64,000 nucleotides of DNA from Maridesulfovibrio sp050916235 (lineage in GTDB: Bacteria; Desulfobacterota; Desulfovibrionia; Desulfovibrionales; Desulfovibrionaceae): the NCBI RefSeq assembly GCF_050916235.1, contig NZ_CP104854.1, positions 1,364,001 through 1,428,000 on the forward strand. Reading direction: 5' to 3'. Both the position numbers and the translations under genes were made by a program. The notes under the pieces are model-generated. The model had not been told where the DNA came from. It saw only the letters and a list, made by a program, of their open reading frames with translations, and did not search any database. Below are positions 53,657 to 62,571 of the stretch, piece by piece; positions within the stretch are counted from its first letter, which is position 1, and every line of letters begins with the position of its first letter.

Positions 53657-54952
53657 CTATTCACCGAAAACACGCCTGAAGATCATGTCCTCATATCTGG
53701 TATAGTAACCAAGATCGAAGGCCTCATCCAATGCGGATACATCAAGGCGGGCTGAGATATCGGCGTCCTTACGGACTTCATCCGGGAAGGACACTTTGTT
53801 TTCCCAACAATGCATAGCAACTTTCTGCACCATTTCGTATGCCTTCTGTCTTTCCATGCCGGTATCGACAAGAGCCAGCAGCACACGCTGGGAGTAAAAA
53901 AGACCGTAGGAACCCATGAGGTTTCGATCCATGTTATCGCCGTTGACCTTGAGGCGGCTGAGAACGCCGTTCATGCGGCTCAGAATATAGTCAGCCAGGA
54001 TGGTGGAGTCCGGCATGATCACGCGTTCAACAGAAGAGTGGCTGATGTCGCGCTCGTGCCAGAGAGGCATGTTCTCCATGGAGACGAGGCCGTTGGTGCG
54101 CAGCAGTCTGGAAAGTCCGGAGAGGTTTTCTGCGGAAATGGGGTTCTTCTTGTGGGGCATGGCAGAAGAGCCTTTCTGACCCTTGCTGAATCCTTCCTCA
54201 ACTTCGAGAACTTCAGTGCGCTGCAGATGACGCAGCTCTACGCCGAGGCGCTCGATTCCGCCGCCGAGAAGACCCAGCGCGGTGAAGAAAGCTGCGTGAC
54301 GGTCACGCTGGATGATCTGGGTGGAAATGGGGTCCACATTGAGTTCCAGCAGTTCGCAGGTGATCTTTTCAACTTCCGGGTCAAGCATGGCGTAGGTTCC
54401 GACAGCGCCGGAAATCTTGCCGACGCTTACGCCGTCAACCGCATGGACAAGGCGTTCGCGATGACGGGAGAATTCAGCATAAAAACCTGCCATCTTCAGG
54501 CCGAAGCTGGTGGGCTCTGCATGGATTCCATGGGTGCGCCCCATGCACATGCGACCCTTATGGGTGTTAGCCATTTCCTTGATGGTTTCCAGAAACTCAT
54601 CAAGATCCTGCAGGATCATCTTGCCGGCACGGCTGAGCAGCACGCCGTTTGCTGTATCAACAATATCGGAAGAGGTGCAGCCGAGATGGATGAAACGGGA
54701 GGAAGGTCCGACCTTCTCTTCCACGGCAGTAAGGAAGGCAATCACATCGTGCTTGGTCTTCTCTTCGATTTCAAGGATACGGTCCAGCTCAAAGTCAGCC
54801 TTCTCACGAATAATCTGCATATCCTCAGCAGGAATACGGCCCAGCCTGTGCCAGGCTTCACAGATAGCTATTTCAACCTCAAGCCAAACTCTGAAACGGT
54901 TTTCCAGAGTCCACAGTTCACCCATGGCGGGACGGGTATATCTTTCAATCAT
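53657..54952 (-). CDS. purB: Adenylosuccinate lyase
   Basis: 431 residues of the fumarase/aspartase superfamily. Visible are FIHLGCTSSDIVDTANGVLL, MGRTHGIHAEPTSFGLKMA and the signature loop GSSAMPHKKNPISAEN. It acts twice in purine synthesis, making AICAR and AMP with release of fumarate. The start at 54952 matches the family N-terminus (IERYTRPAMGELW). Monocistronic. Confidence 0.97.
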   Translation of the reverse strand: MIERYTRPAMGELWTLENRFRVWLEVEIAICEAWHRLGRIPAEDMQIIREKADFELDRILEIEEKTKHDVIAFLTAVEEKVGPSSRFIHLGCTSSDIVDTANGVLLSRAGKMILQDLDEFLETIKEMANTHKGRMCMGRTHGIHAEPTSFGLKMAGFYAEFSRHRERLVHAVDGVSVGKISGAVGTYAMLDPEVEKITCELLELNVDPISTQIIQRDRHAAFFTALGLLGGGIERLGVELRHLQRTEVLEVEEGFSKGQKGSSAMPHKKNPISAENLSGLSRLLRTNGLVSMENMPLWHERDISHSSVERVIMPDSTILADYILSRMNGVLSRLKVNGDNMDRNLMGSYGLFYSQRVLLALVDTGMERQKAYEMVQKVAMHCWENKVSFPDEVRKDADISARLDVSALDEAFDLGYYTRYEDMIFRRVFGE

Positions 54953-55078
54953 TTTACCAATTCCGGTTAATTGTTTTTATAATGAAAATTCTGATGGAGC
55001 ATAACGGAGGCCAGCATATTACAAAGTCTGGCCCGGGACAAGACTCAGGGCAATTGGAGGCAATGAACAGCAAAAAAA

Positions 55079-55112
55079 ACAGACGGCCCGGGATGCACCG
55101 GGCCGTCTGTTC
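55079..55112 (-). terminator. Terminator after the FmdB-like gene
   Basis: ACAGACGGCCCGG / CCGGGCCGTCTGT stem. On the minus strand it is followed by a run of eight T, 12 nt after the stop codon. Confidence 0.88.
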
Positions 55113-55121
55113 TTTAAGCAG

Positions 55122-55409
55122 CTAGCTGGCTGCACTGTCGGAACTCTTCGAGGTGGAACTCGCAGAGTCGGAAGATCCGGAACCACTGCCCGCCGGGCTT
55201 GAGTTTCCGGTTTTTCCTGCAGCAGAATCGGTTTTACAGTATCCGGAAGAATACCAGCCTCCGCCTTTCAGAACAAAAGAAGAGTTGGAAAGAACCTTGG
55301 TGGCCTTACCACCGCATACAGGGCATTCCAGCTCCTTGTCCTCAAAGGTTGTCTGCCATTCTTCAAAAATCTGCTGACATTCATGACATTGGTATTCATA
55401 AATCGGCAT
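55122..55409 (-). CDS. FmdB-family zinc ribbon protein
   Basis: 95 residues. The FmdB zinc ribbon is at the start (MPIYEYQCHECQQIFEEW, then LECPVCGGKATKV), giving four zinc cysteines. The C-terminal 35 residues are a Ser/Gly/Ala tail. FmdB proteins are thought to be regulators, but their role is unclear. The ATG at 55409 has GGAGG upstream. Confidence 0.9.
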   Translation of the reverse strand: MPIYEYQCHECQQIFEEWQTTFEDKELECPVCGGKATKVLSNSSFVLKGGGWYSSGYCKTDSAAGKTGNSSPAGSGSGSSDSASSTSKSSDSAAS

Positions 55410-55566
55410 AAAACCCTCCAATAAAAAAGGCACGCCACGCCTCTTCAAACAAAGAGGCTGGCGACACCTGTCCCTGAAATATGAGGGATCTGTTCCGAAT
55501 CAGCTCCGCTATGAAAGCAGCAAGAAAGCTCACTGCACGAAGGCCGAAACGGTACAGCAAAAAAAC

Positions 55567-55680
55567 TTAGCTGGCTGCAGCAGCCTTGGCTTCTGCGATA
55601 CGAGCCTTTACTCTTTTGGCTCTGCGATGGCGTTTACGCTGAAGTTCTTTCTGTCTTTCAATCTTTTTGTGCCTACCCAT
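55567..55680 (-). CDS. Tiny basic protein, 37 residues
   Basis: MGRHKKIERQKELQRKRHRR begins a 37-residue, very basic and helical protein ending AEAKAAAAS. A near-perfect AGGAGG lies upstream of the ATG at 55680, which strongly supports translation. It resembles the small ribosome-associated basic proteins (COX24/bTHX-like) but no family can be named with certainty. It is too short for common gene callers. Confidence 0.75.
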   Translation of the reverse strand: MGRHKKIERQKELQRKRHRRAKRVKARIAEAKAAAAS

Positions 55681-55972
55681 TTGGAGGACCTCCTGATATG
55701 ATTTTTCGTACTTGCTGCACGATTATATGCTGCAAAGCAGATGTCATTACCCCAAACCATACCTGATTGTAAAGGGGATAAGCAAACACTTTTTAACTAG
55801 CGGCAATTCAAGATAAATATTTTTTTCACAATTTAACTATCTAAAATGAAAAACATTTTCAAAATTTGCTTAAAATTCCCCCTTGACGGCACTCCTTAAC
55901 ATGCCCATATAAATATCTTCCTGCCGACGGCGGTACAATCCGGCCACGGCCAAAAGCCTGTGAGGAGAAATC

Positions 55973-56491
55973 ATGAAAAAGCCCCAAGCAAACAAAGCGT
56001 TTACAAGAGCTGTCGAAGATATATCCGAAGTATTCATGTTCGACCATTGGATCAGATTCTATTTCATCTTCGAAGAAGACAATAAGCTCATGGTCAAAGT
56101 ACCTGAAGAAGTCTGTGAAAAGATCGAAAAGGACTACCCCAATTTCAAAGGCCTCGTGGACATGCTCAACAACGAGGAAATCGACCAGCAGAAATCCATG
56201 AATACTGTCTGCTCCTTCATCGGCGCCCGTTTCGACGGAACAAAATACACCGACAAAATCGTGCCCAAGGTGTTCGACTCCAAAGATTTCAAGCTGGGAA
56301 TGTACATGTTCAACCTCTGGATCAAGGGACACGAGTCCTACCTTGAATCCGAAGTTATGACTTTCGACGACTGGAAAGAGCTCTACGAAGGCTGGCGCAC
56401 CCAGGATGAAGTCATCAACTATGTACAGCGACTGAACAATGCCCAGGGCGGGTCCCACATTCAGCCCCCCACCTGCAGCACAGTCCAGTAA
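55973..56491 (+). CDS. Conserved hypothetical cytosolic protein
   Basis: 172 residues, acidic, mostly helical, no signal peptide or membrane segment (DHWIRFYFIFEEDNKLMVKV, LGMYMFNLWIKGHESYLESEV). A clear GAGGAG site precedes the ATG. I do not recognise a domain. Single gene with its own terminator. Confidence 0.78.
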   Translation: MKKPQANKAFTRAVEDISEVFMFDHWIRFYFIFEEDNKLMVKVPEEVCEKIEKDYPNFKGLVDMLNNEEIDQQKSMNTVCSFIGARFDGTKYTDKIVPKVFDSKDFKLGMYMFNLWIKGHESYLESEVMTFDDWKELYEGWRTQDEVINYVQRLNNAQGGSHIQPPTCSTVQ

Positions 56492-56512
56492 ATTTTACTG
56501 ATCTCGCACAAG

Positions 56513-56550
56513 TAAAAAAGGGAGTTTCACTAAGAAGCTCCCTTTTTTTA
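56513..56550. terminator. Bidirectional terminator
   Basis: AAAAAAGGGAG / CTCCCTTTTTTT stem between the convergent hypothetical and NlpC/P60 genes. Confidence 0.88.
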
Positions 56551-56562
56551 TTGCCTTCACTT

Positions 56563-57084
56563 TCAAAGCACCCTTCGTGCCCCGATATAATATTTGCGCC
56601 AGTATGCTTTATCCATGGACTCTTCCCTCACCACATGCCCGCTCTTGGGGCTATGGATGAAAAAAGACCCTTCCCCGGAATAAATACCGGTATGCAGACT
56701 CTTATCCTGACCGGGAATTCTGAAAAAAACTATGTCGCCCGCTGAGATGCGGCTCAGATGGACTGGGCGTCCGGCTTCAGCCTGCTGCCATGAAACCCTT
56801 GGCAGTTTCACCCCATGCCGATGGTAGGCCCACCAGACAAGCCCGGAACAATCGAATCCCTCGGAGGGAGAGGCTCCGCCCCATTTATACGGCTTTCCGA
56901 TCTGCGCCCGGGCACTCTGGACAACTGCGTGAGCAATACGCGATCCACTTGCCGGCAACTGTTCGTTGTAACCTGTATAATGCAGGGCAACAGGACTTTT
57001 TCCGCATCCACCAGCAAGCGGGAGTATAAGCAGCACAAACATTACGGCTGCGATTCGCAACGGTCCATTACTCATACTGATCAT
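56563..57084 (-). CDS. NlpC/P60 peptidoglycan hydrolase, lipoprotein
   Basis: 173 residues. Lipobox LPLAGGC gives an outer- or inner-membrane anchor. The NlpC/P60 domain has the catalytic Cys in GFDCSGLVWWAY and His in LHTGIY with a third polar residue in HSPKSG. It would cut D-Glu-mDAP bonds in wall peptides. Start is ATG at 57084 or 57075; neither has a strong site. Confidence 0.93.
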   Translation of the reverse strand: MISMSNGPLRIAAVMFVLLILPLAGGCGKSPVALHYTGYNEQLPASGSRIAHAVVQSARAQIGKPYKWGGASPSEGFDCSGLVWWAYHRHGVKLPRVSWQQAEAGRPVHLSRISAGDIVFFRIPGQDKSLHTGIYSGEGSFFIHSPKSGHVVREESMDKAYWRKYYIGARRVL

Positions 57085-57381
57085 AACAATAGTTTTTTAT
57101 CTTGAAAAAACGTGATTAACAATAGCTTTCCTCACTAACACCAAACGTGCTGGTTACATTTTTCACATAACAACAGCCCTTCATCAGGATAATCTATAAG
57201 TCCATCAACGCACATAATCTCAAATAGCTATTGACTTTTCTTCATTTTTTGAAGACAAATTTCTACGCTTACATTGAAATTAGTGAAACATTTTCAAGCG
57301 TTGCACGATTTCAAAAAAGTTAACACGGCTGAGGTATGTTTTTCTAAATCTGGCACAACATCGCGTTACAGTGAGGTCCGT
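57085..57381. promoter_or_regulatory. Upstream region of the ech operon
   Basis: 297 nt without a supported gene. TTGACT at 57231-57236 could be a -35 box; no good -10 follows. A small inverted repeat TCTTCA/TGAAGA lies at 57239-57255 and may be an operator. The open frame from 57274 into echA lacks a site. Confidence 0.35.
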
Positions 57382-59286
57382 ATGTTGCCCATGATGCTCG
57401 TTATAGCCATCTTGTTGCCCTTGGTGGCTGCCATCGGCTGCTACTTCCTGCGTGTAAGCTCGATCAGATCCCTGATCGTACTTGCAACAGGAGTATGTCT
57501 TGCCGCTGCATCCTTTGCCCTTCTCGGGCAGGGATCATTTACCTATTCTCCAGGTACCGTAGTAGGAATCAGCTGGGATTCTCTCGTTACCCTGGCGGAT
57601 TTTGCCCTGCTTTTCGTAATGCTCTATTTTGCATTCAAACTCAAAAACCAGCTGATCAAAGTATTTGTATTGCTTCAGATCATCCCGCTGGCAGTTTTTG
57701 AACTGTTCATCCTCGACCATGCAGTTGAGACTCCCGCTTTCTTTGCGGACAGCCTCTCCCTGATCATGGTTGCGGTAATTTCTGTAATCGGTTCGCTGAT
57801 CTGCTTCTTCGCGATCCCTTACATGAAAGAACACGAAGAGCACCTGCATCTGGTGAAATCACGCCAGCCGCAGTTCTTTTTCTTCCTCGTTCTGTTCCTC
57901 GGAGCAATGAACGGGCTGGTACTTTCCAACAACATTCTCTGGCTCTACTTCTTCTTCGAAGTGACTACCTTCTGTTCCTTCATGCTCATCGGGCATGATC
58001 AGACAGCTATCGCAGTCAAGAACGCCACCCGCGCCCTGTGGATGAACGCACTCGGCGGTATGGTTTTCGTCTTCGGAATTATCTGGGCCTACGCAGAAAC
58101 CGGTTCTCTTGACCTGCAGGTCATCATCCAGTCCGGCTCCATGGGCGGAGCAATGCTCGCTCCCCTCGGCCTGATTGTTCTTGCCGGTTTCACCAAGGCA
58201 GCACAGGTTCCCTTCCAGAGCTGGCTGCTCGGCGCAATGGTTGCTCCCACTCCTGTTTCCGCACTGCTTCACTCCGCCACCATGGTTAAAGCAGGCGTAT
58301 ACATCGTGCTGAGACTCTCTCCTGCCTACGCAGGAACCTTCCTCAGCCAGGGCATTGCACTCTGCGGCGCCTTCACCTTCCTGGCCTGCGCCGCCATTGC
58401 GGTCAGCCAGAGCAACGGCAAGAAGATTCTTGCTTACTCTACAATCAGTAACCTCGGTCTGATCATCTGCTGTGCCGGTCTCAACACTTCATGGTCCATC
58501 ACTGCAGCCATCATCCTGATCATCTTCCACGCAGCTTCCAAGGCTCTGCTCTTCCTGTGCGTCGGCACAATCGAACACGGCATCGGCAGCCGCGACCTTG
58601 AAGATATGCACGGCCTCTACCTTAAGATGCCCCGCACCGCGATCATCACCATCGTCGGCGTTCTGACCATGCTGCTGCCCCCGTTCGGCGTACTGCTCGG
58701 CAAGTGGATGGCCATTGAGTCCGCATCCGGTGACATGTTCGTTATCACCATGCTCGCACTGGGCAGTGCGGTGTCCCTGGTCTTCTGGGCACGCTGGGCA
58801 GGTATTCTGCTCACCGCTCCTCTGCGCGACAAGGTTGTACCCGAATCCCAGAGCGTGCTGACCAGATTCACCCTTACCGCTCTTGCCTGTATTGCCGTTG
58901 GTCTGTCTCTGTTCTCCCCGGTCATCTACAGCAAGCTCCTTGAGCCGCTGATCGGCAAGACCTTCGAGATCACCGCCGGTGTGTTCAGCTCACCCATGGG
59001 TGTGTTTGCAGTTTACCCGCTCTTCATCGTTCTGGCTGCTGCATTCATCTACTCCTGGATTGAGACCAAAAAAGCTGCCAGCAACAAGTCTTCCCAGACT
59101 TACATGTGTGGTGCCAACGTACCTGAAACCGGAGTTCAGTCCTTCATCGGTCCCATGAACGGACACGTCGAACTCAAGGCCAGCAACTACTACATGAAAG
59201 AGTTCTTCGGTGAAGAAAAGCTCACCCTGTGGGTCAACTTCGCTGCTCTGGCTCTCATCGTTCTCATGCTGGGAGGGGCTCTGTAA
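57382..59286 (+). CDS. echA: Ech hydrogenase subunit A (NuoL-like proton channel)
   Basis: 634 residues with about 15-16 membrane segments, an antiporter-like Nuo/Mrp subunit. Functional residues lie in WLYFFFEVTTFCSFMLIGHD, the lysine helix GLIVLAGFTKAAQVPFQSWL and ATPVSALLHSATMVKAGVY-like segment (VAPTPVSALLHSATMVKAGV). It couples hydrogen chemistry to ion translocation. The ATG at 57382 has GAGG upstream. It overlaps echB at TAATG. Confidence 0.93.
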   Translation: MLPMMLVIAILLPLVAAIGCYFLRVSSIRSLIVLATGVCLAAASFALLGQGSFTYSPGTVVGISWDSLVTLADFALLFVMLYFAFKLKNQLIKVFVLLQIIPLAVFELFILDHAVETPAFFADSLSLIMVAVISVIGSLICFFAIPYMKEHEEHLHLVKSRQPQFFFFLVLFLGAMNGLVLSNNILWLYFFFEVTTFCSFMLIGHDQTAIAVKNATRALWMNALGGMVFVFGIIWAYAETGSLDLQVIIQSGSMGGAMLAPLGLIVLAGFTKAAQVPFQSWLLGAMVAPTPVSALLHSATMVKAGVYIVLRLSPAYAGTFLSQGIALCGAFTFLACAAIAVSQSNGKKILAYSTISNLGLIICCAGLNTSWSITAAIILIIFHAASKALLFLCVGTIEHGIGSRDLEDMHGLYLKMPRTAIITIVGVLTMLLPPFGVLLGKWMAIESASGDMFVITMLALGSAVSLVFWARWAGILLTAPLRDKVVPESQSVLTRFTLTALACIAVGLSLFSPVIYSKLLEPLIGKTFEITAGVFSSPMGVFAVYPLFIVLAAAFIYSWIETKKAASNKSSQTYMCGANVPETGVQSFIGPMNGHVELKASNYYMKEFFGEEKLTLWVNFAALALIVLMLGGAL

Positions 59287-60134
59287 TGAAAACCATAATT
59301 CTTATGATTCTCGGCCTCGTCATCGCCCCTGTTCTGGGCGGATTCATTGCCGGTCTAGACAGACGCATAACCGCGCGCCTGCAGTCCCGCTTCGGTCCTC
59401 CGATCATGCAGCCCTTCTACGATGTGGCCAAACTGTTCGGTAAGGAAAAAGTTATCAACAACTTCTGGCAGGTTTTCTGCGCATGGGTTTACCTCATCGC
59501 CGCAGCCCTGTCCGTTGCTCTGCTCTTTGCTCAGTCCGACCTGCTCCTGATCTTCTTTGTTCAGGCAATCGGTGCTGTATTCCTGGTTATGGGTGGTCTT
59601 TCCACTCCTTCCCCTTACAGCCAGGTCGGTGCTCAGCGTGAGCTTATTCAGGTTCTTACCTACGAACCTCTCATCATTCTGGTTTTCGCCTCCATCTTCA
59701 TGGTTACCGGCAGCTTCAGAATCGATGAAATCCTCAACTACGGTCAGCCCCTGCTGATTCAGCTTCCGCTCATGTTTGTAGTTCTGGGTTATGCCCTGAC
59801 CATTAAACTGAGAAAATCACCCTTTGACTTCTCCACCTCCCACCACGGGCACCAGGAGCTGGTCAAAGGTGTTCTGACCGAGTTCTCCGGTCCTTACCTC
59901 GGCCTCGTTGAGATCGCCCACTGGTATGAGACCATCTTCATTCTCGGCGTGTGTGCCCTTTTCTGGCACACCAGCCTTGTAGGTTGCGTACTCCTGCTCG
60001 TTTCCACCTACTTTGCAGAGCTGATCATTGACAACACTATGGCGCGCATGACCTGGCGCTGGATGCTGAAATACGTATGGAGCATCGGTCTGGCCATGTC
60101 TTTCGTCAACCTCATCTGGCTGTACGCAGGTTAA
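59286..60134 (+). CDS. echB: Ech hydrogenase subunit B (NuoH-like)
   Basis: 282 residues with about eight membrane segments. NuoH-type features are RLQSRFGPPIMQPFYDVAKLFGKE and the acidic loop SPFDFSTSHHGHQELVKGV. It links the peripheral hydrogenase arm to the membrane arm. Start ATG overlaps the echA stop by one base. Confidence 0.94.
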   Translation: MKTIILMILGLVIAPVLGGFIAGLDRRITARLQSRFGPPIMQPFYDVAKLFGKEKVINNFWQVFCAWVYLIAAALSVALLFAQSDLLLIFFVQAIGAVFLVMGGLSTPSPYSQVGAQRELIQVLTYEPLIILVFASIFMVTGSFRIDEILNYGQPLLIQLPLMFVVLGYALTIKLRKSPFDFSTSHHGHQELVKGVLTEFSGPYLGLVEIAHWYETIFILGVCALFWHTSLVGCVLLLVSTYFAELIIDNTMARMTWRWMLKYVWSIGLAMSFVNLIWLYAG

Positions 60135-60138
60135 GCTT

Positions 60139-60573
60139 ATGTTCAAGAAATTCATTGAAAATTCACGCGCCAAATCTCCGTGGATCATGCACTTTGACTG
60201 CGGAAGCTGTAACGGCTGCGATATCGAAGTTCTGGCATGCCTGACACCGCTGTACGACGTTGAACGTTTCGGCGTTGTCAACGTGGGTAACCCCAAACAT
60301 GCAGACGTGCTGCTGGTAACCGGAACCGTGAACCACCGGAACGCAAAAGTACTGCGCAATATATACGATCAGATGCCCGACCCCAAAGGCGTAATCGCCA
60401 TCGGCGCATGCGGTCTTTCCGGCGGTGTTTTCCGTGAGTGCTATAACGTACTCGGCGGCGTGGACAAGGTCATCCCCGTGGACGTCTACGTACCCGGCTG
60501 CCCTGCCAAGCCCGAAGCTATCATCGACGGCGTGGTCACTGCCCTTGCCAAGTTTGAAAGCCTCAAAGGCTAA
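60139..60573 (+). CDS. echC: Ech hydrogenase small subunit C (NuoB-like)
   Basis: 144 residues. The proximal [4Fe-4S] ligands are seen in HFDCGSCNGCDIEVLAC (Cys), AIGACGLSGGVF and VYVPGCPAKPEAII. It passes electrons between EchF and the NiFe site of EchE. It starts 4 nt after echB. Confidence 0.95.
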   Translation: MFKKFIENSRAKSPWIMHFDCGSCNGCDIEVLACLTPLYDVERFGVVNVGNPKHADVLLVTGTVNHRNAKVLRNIYDQMPDPKGVIAIGACGLSGGVFRECYNVLGGVDKVIPVDVYVPGCPAKPEAIIDGVVTALAKFESLKG

Positions 60574-60593
60574 ACATTACGAGGGGTAACAAC

Positions 60594-60965
60594 GTGATTG
60601 AAAATCAGAAAGCAATAACTCTGGAAGGCCTGGTCGGCGAAGTATCCAAAATGAAAAGCGACGGGCAGCGTCTCGTCACTTTCTCCTGCACCGACATAGG
60701 TGAAGGGAAAGTGGATATAATCTACCACTTCGACAAGAATGAAGTGCTCACCAACCTGCGTCTGACCGCGGATATGGACAAGCCTGTCCCCAGCGTCAGC
60801 AGTGTGTACTTTGCAGCTCTGCTCATCGAAAACGAACTTCAGGACCAGTTCGGACTTTCCTTCGAAGGTCTGGTTCTCGACTTCGGCCGCAAGCTGTATC
60901 TTGACGATGAAGTAACCATCATCCCCATGTGTAACAACACAAAGGCGATGACCCCGAAAAAATAA
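60594..60965 (+). CDS. echD: Ech hydrogenase subunit D (NuoC-like)
   Basis: 123 residues with the NuoC-like fold (RLVTFSCTDIGEGKVDIIYH, SSVYFAALLIENELQDQFGL). A structural subunit of the hydrophilic arm. The start is GTG at 60594 with GAGGGG upstream. Confidence 0.9.
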   Translation: MIENQKAITLEGLVGEVSKMKSDGQRLVTFSCTDIGEGKVDIIYHFDKNEVLTNLRLTADMDKPVPSVSSVYFAALLIENELQDQFGLSFEGLVLDFGRKLYLDDEVTIIPMCNNTKAMTPKK

Positions 60966-61014
60966 CTCGTCTTCCCGGATGAAAACCAAGACGATAACAA
61001 CTATAGGGTAAATT

Positions 61015-62091
61015 ATGGCACGTACCATCATACCTTTCGGTCCGCAGCATCCGGTTCTTCCGGAGCCGCTGCATGTGAAGCTTGTCGTGGAAGACGAGAT
61101 CGTACAGGAGGCCATTCCCGCTCTCGGATATGTTCACAGAGGATTGGAAAAACTCGCCGAGATCCGCGATTATCACCAGATGATCCAGATTGTTGAGCGT
61201 GTATGCGGCATCTGCTCCAACATCCACTCCATGTGCTACTGTCAGGGCATTGAGGGAATCATGGGAATCGAAGTTCCCGAAAGAGCAAAATACCTCCGCA
61301 CCATCTGGTCTGAACTGCACCGCATGCACAGCCACCTGCTCTGGCTGGGTCTCTTTGCCGATGCCTTCGGCTTCGAAGCCCTGTTCATGCAGTTCTGGCG
61401 CATCCGTGAGCGCATCATGGACCTCAACGAAGCAACCACAGGAAGCCGCGTAATCACTTCCATCAACATCGTTGGTGGTGTTCGCCAGGATCTCACTCCT
61501 GAAATGTGCTCCTGGATTCTTTCCGAGGTTGATGCCTGTGAAAAGGAAATCAAGGAAATCCAGAACACCATTCTCAATGACTACACCGTGTGCGCACGCA
61601 CCAAGGGCGTGGGCGTTCTTACCAAAGAACAGGCTTACGACCTCGGAGCAGCAGGGCCCACCCTGCGCGGCAGCGGCGTTGCTTCCGACATGCGTCTGCT
61701 CAAGTACGCAGCATTTGACAAAATCGACTTCGAACCCATTACCGAACCCGACGGCGACTGCTACGCACGTTCCACCGTCCGTTTCCGCGAAACCCTGCAG
61801 TCTGCAGACCTGGTAAGACAGGCCATTGCAGGACTTCCGCAAGGTGATCTCGCAGCCCCGGTAAAGGGCAACCCTGAAGGCGAAATAATTACCCGAGTCG
61901 AACAGCCCCGTGGAGAATGTCTCTACTACATCAAGGGCAGCGGCAAGAAGTTCCTTGACAGGGTCCGCATCAGAACACCAACATTCGCGAACATTCCGCC
62001 GCTTCTGGCAATGCTTCCGAAATGTGAACTTGCTGATGTTCCGGTTATCATTCTGTCAATCGACCCGTGCATCAGCTGCACGGAACGCTAG
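61015..62091 (+). CDS. echE: Ech [NiFe] hydrogenase large subunit E
   Basis: 358 residues, NuoD-like. Both NiFe-binding cysteine pairs are present: RVCGICSNIHS near the N-terminus and DPCISCTER at the C-terminus, so it is a true hydrogenase rather than a complex I subunit. The N-terminal GPQHPVLPEPLHVKL is typical. It interconverts protons and H2 with ferredoxin as partner. No cleavable tail follows the last motif, as in Ech-type enzymes. Confidence 0.96.
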   Translation: MARTIIPFGPQHPVLPEPLHVKLVVEDEIVQEAIPALGYVHRGLEKLAEIRDYHQMIQIVERVCGICSNIHSMCYCQGIEGIMGIEVPERAKYLRTIWSELHRMHSHLLWLGLFADAFGFEALFMQFWRIRERIMDLNEATTGSRVITSINIVGGVRQDLTPEMCSWILSEVDACEKEIKEIQNTILNDYTVCARTKGVGVLTKEQAYDLGAAGPTLRGSGVASDMRLLKYAAFDKIDFEPITEPDGDCYARSTVRFRETLQSADLVRQAIAGLPQGDLAAPVKGNPEGEIITRVEQPRGECLYYIKGSGKKFLDRVRIRTPTFANIPPLLAMLPKCELADVPVIILSIDPCISCTER

Positions 62092-62102
62092 GAGGCCGAG
62101 AC

Positions 62103-62477
62103 ATGCTTAACATGACTCCCACTGTTCTCAAGAACCTCCTGTCCAAGAGCTCCACACGCATGTACCCAATTGAAAAGCGTGAGCCCTTTGAACGCTACAG
62201 AGGTGAACTGTTCAACAACATCGACGAGTGCATCTTCTGCAAAAAATGCGAGATGAAATGCCCTTCACAGTGCATCACCGTCACCAAGGATAAAGACAGC
62301 GGCACCGGCACCTGGACCTGCGATCCTTTCGCCTGTGTATACTGTTCCATCTGCGTGGACCACTGCCCCACCGGCAGCCTTTACATGAAACCTGTACACC
62401 GTGCTCCTTCCGCAAAACGCGAAATGATGGAGCAGACAGGCAAAGTAAAGCCGCCCAAGAAAAAAGCCAAAGAATAA
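62103..62477 (+). CDS. echF: Ech hydrogenase ferredoxin subunit F (NuoI-like)
   Basis: 124 residues with two [4Fe-4S] motifs, CIFCKKCEMKCPSQ and CVYCSICVDHCPTG, and a basic C-terminus. It receives electrons from soluble ferredoxin. The ATG at 62103 has GGAGG upstream. Confidence 0.95.
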   Translation: MLNMTPTVLKNLLSKSSTRMYPIEKREPFERYRGELFNNIDECIFCKKCEMKCPSQCITVTKDKDSGTGTWTCDPFACVYCSICVDHCPTGSLYMKPVHRAPSAKREMMEQTGKVKPPKKKAKE

Positions 62478-62500
62478 AATCACGGCTTCAGTTCAAACTA

Positions 62501-62540
62501 TAAAAAGCCCCGCTGTCTCAGGACTGCGGGGCTTTTTCTT
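62501..62540. terminator. Bidirectional terminator after echF
   Basis: AAAAAGCCCCGC / GCGGGGCTTTTT stem followed by CTTC, between convergent echF and the ABC permease. Confidence 0.92.
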
Positions 62541-62571
62541 CATGCTATTCTATGAACGGACAGCTGGCTGA

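Noticed and set aside
57382..62477. CO-induced (Coo) hydrogenase or complex I
   Set aside because: The first subunit is too short for CooM, no CO dehydrogenase gene is adjacent, and EchE keeps both NiFe cysteine pairs, which complex I lacks. The six-gene order fits Ech.
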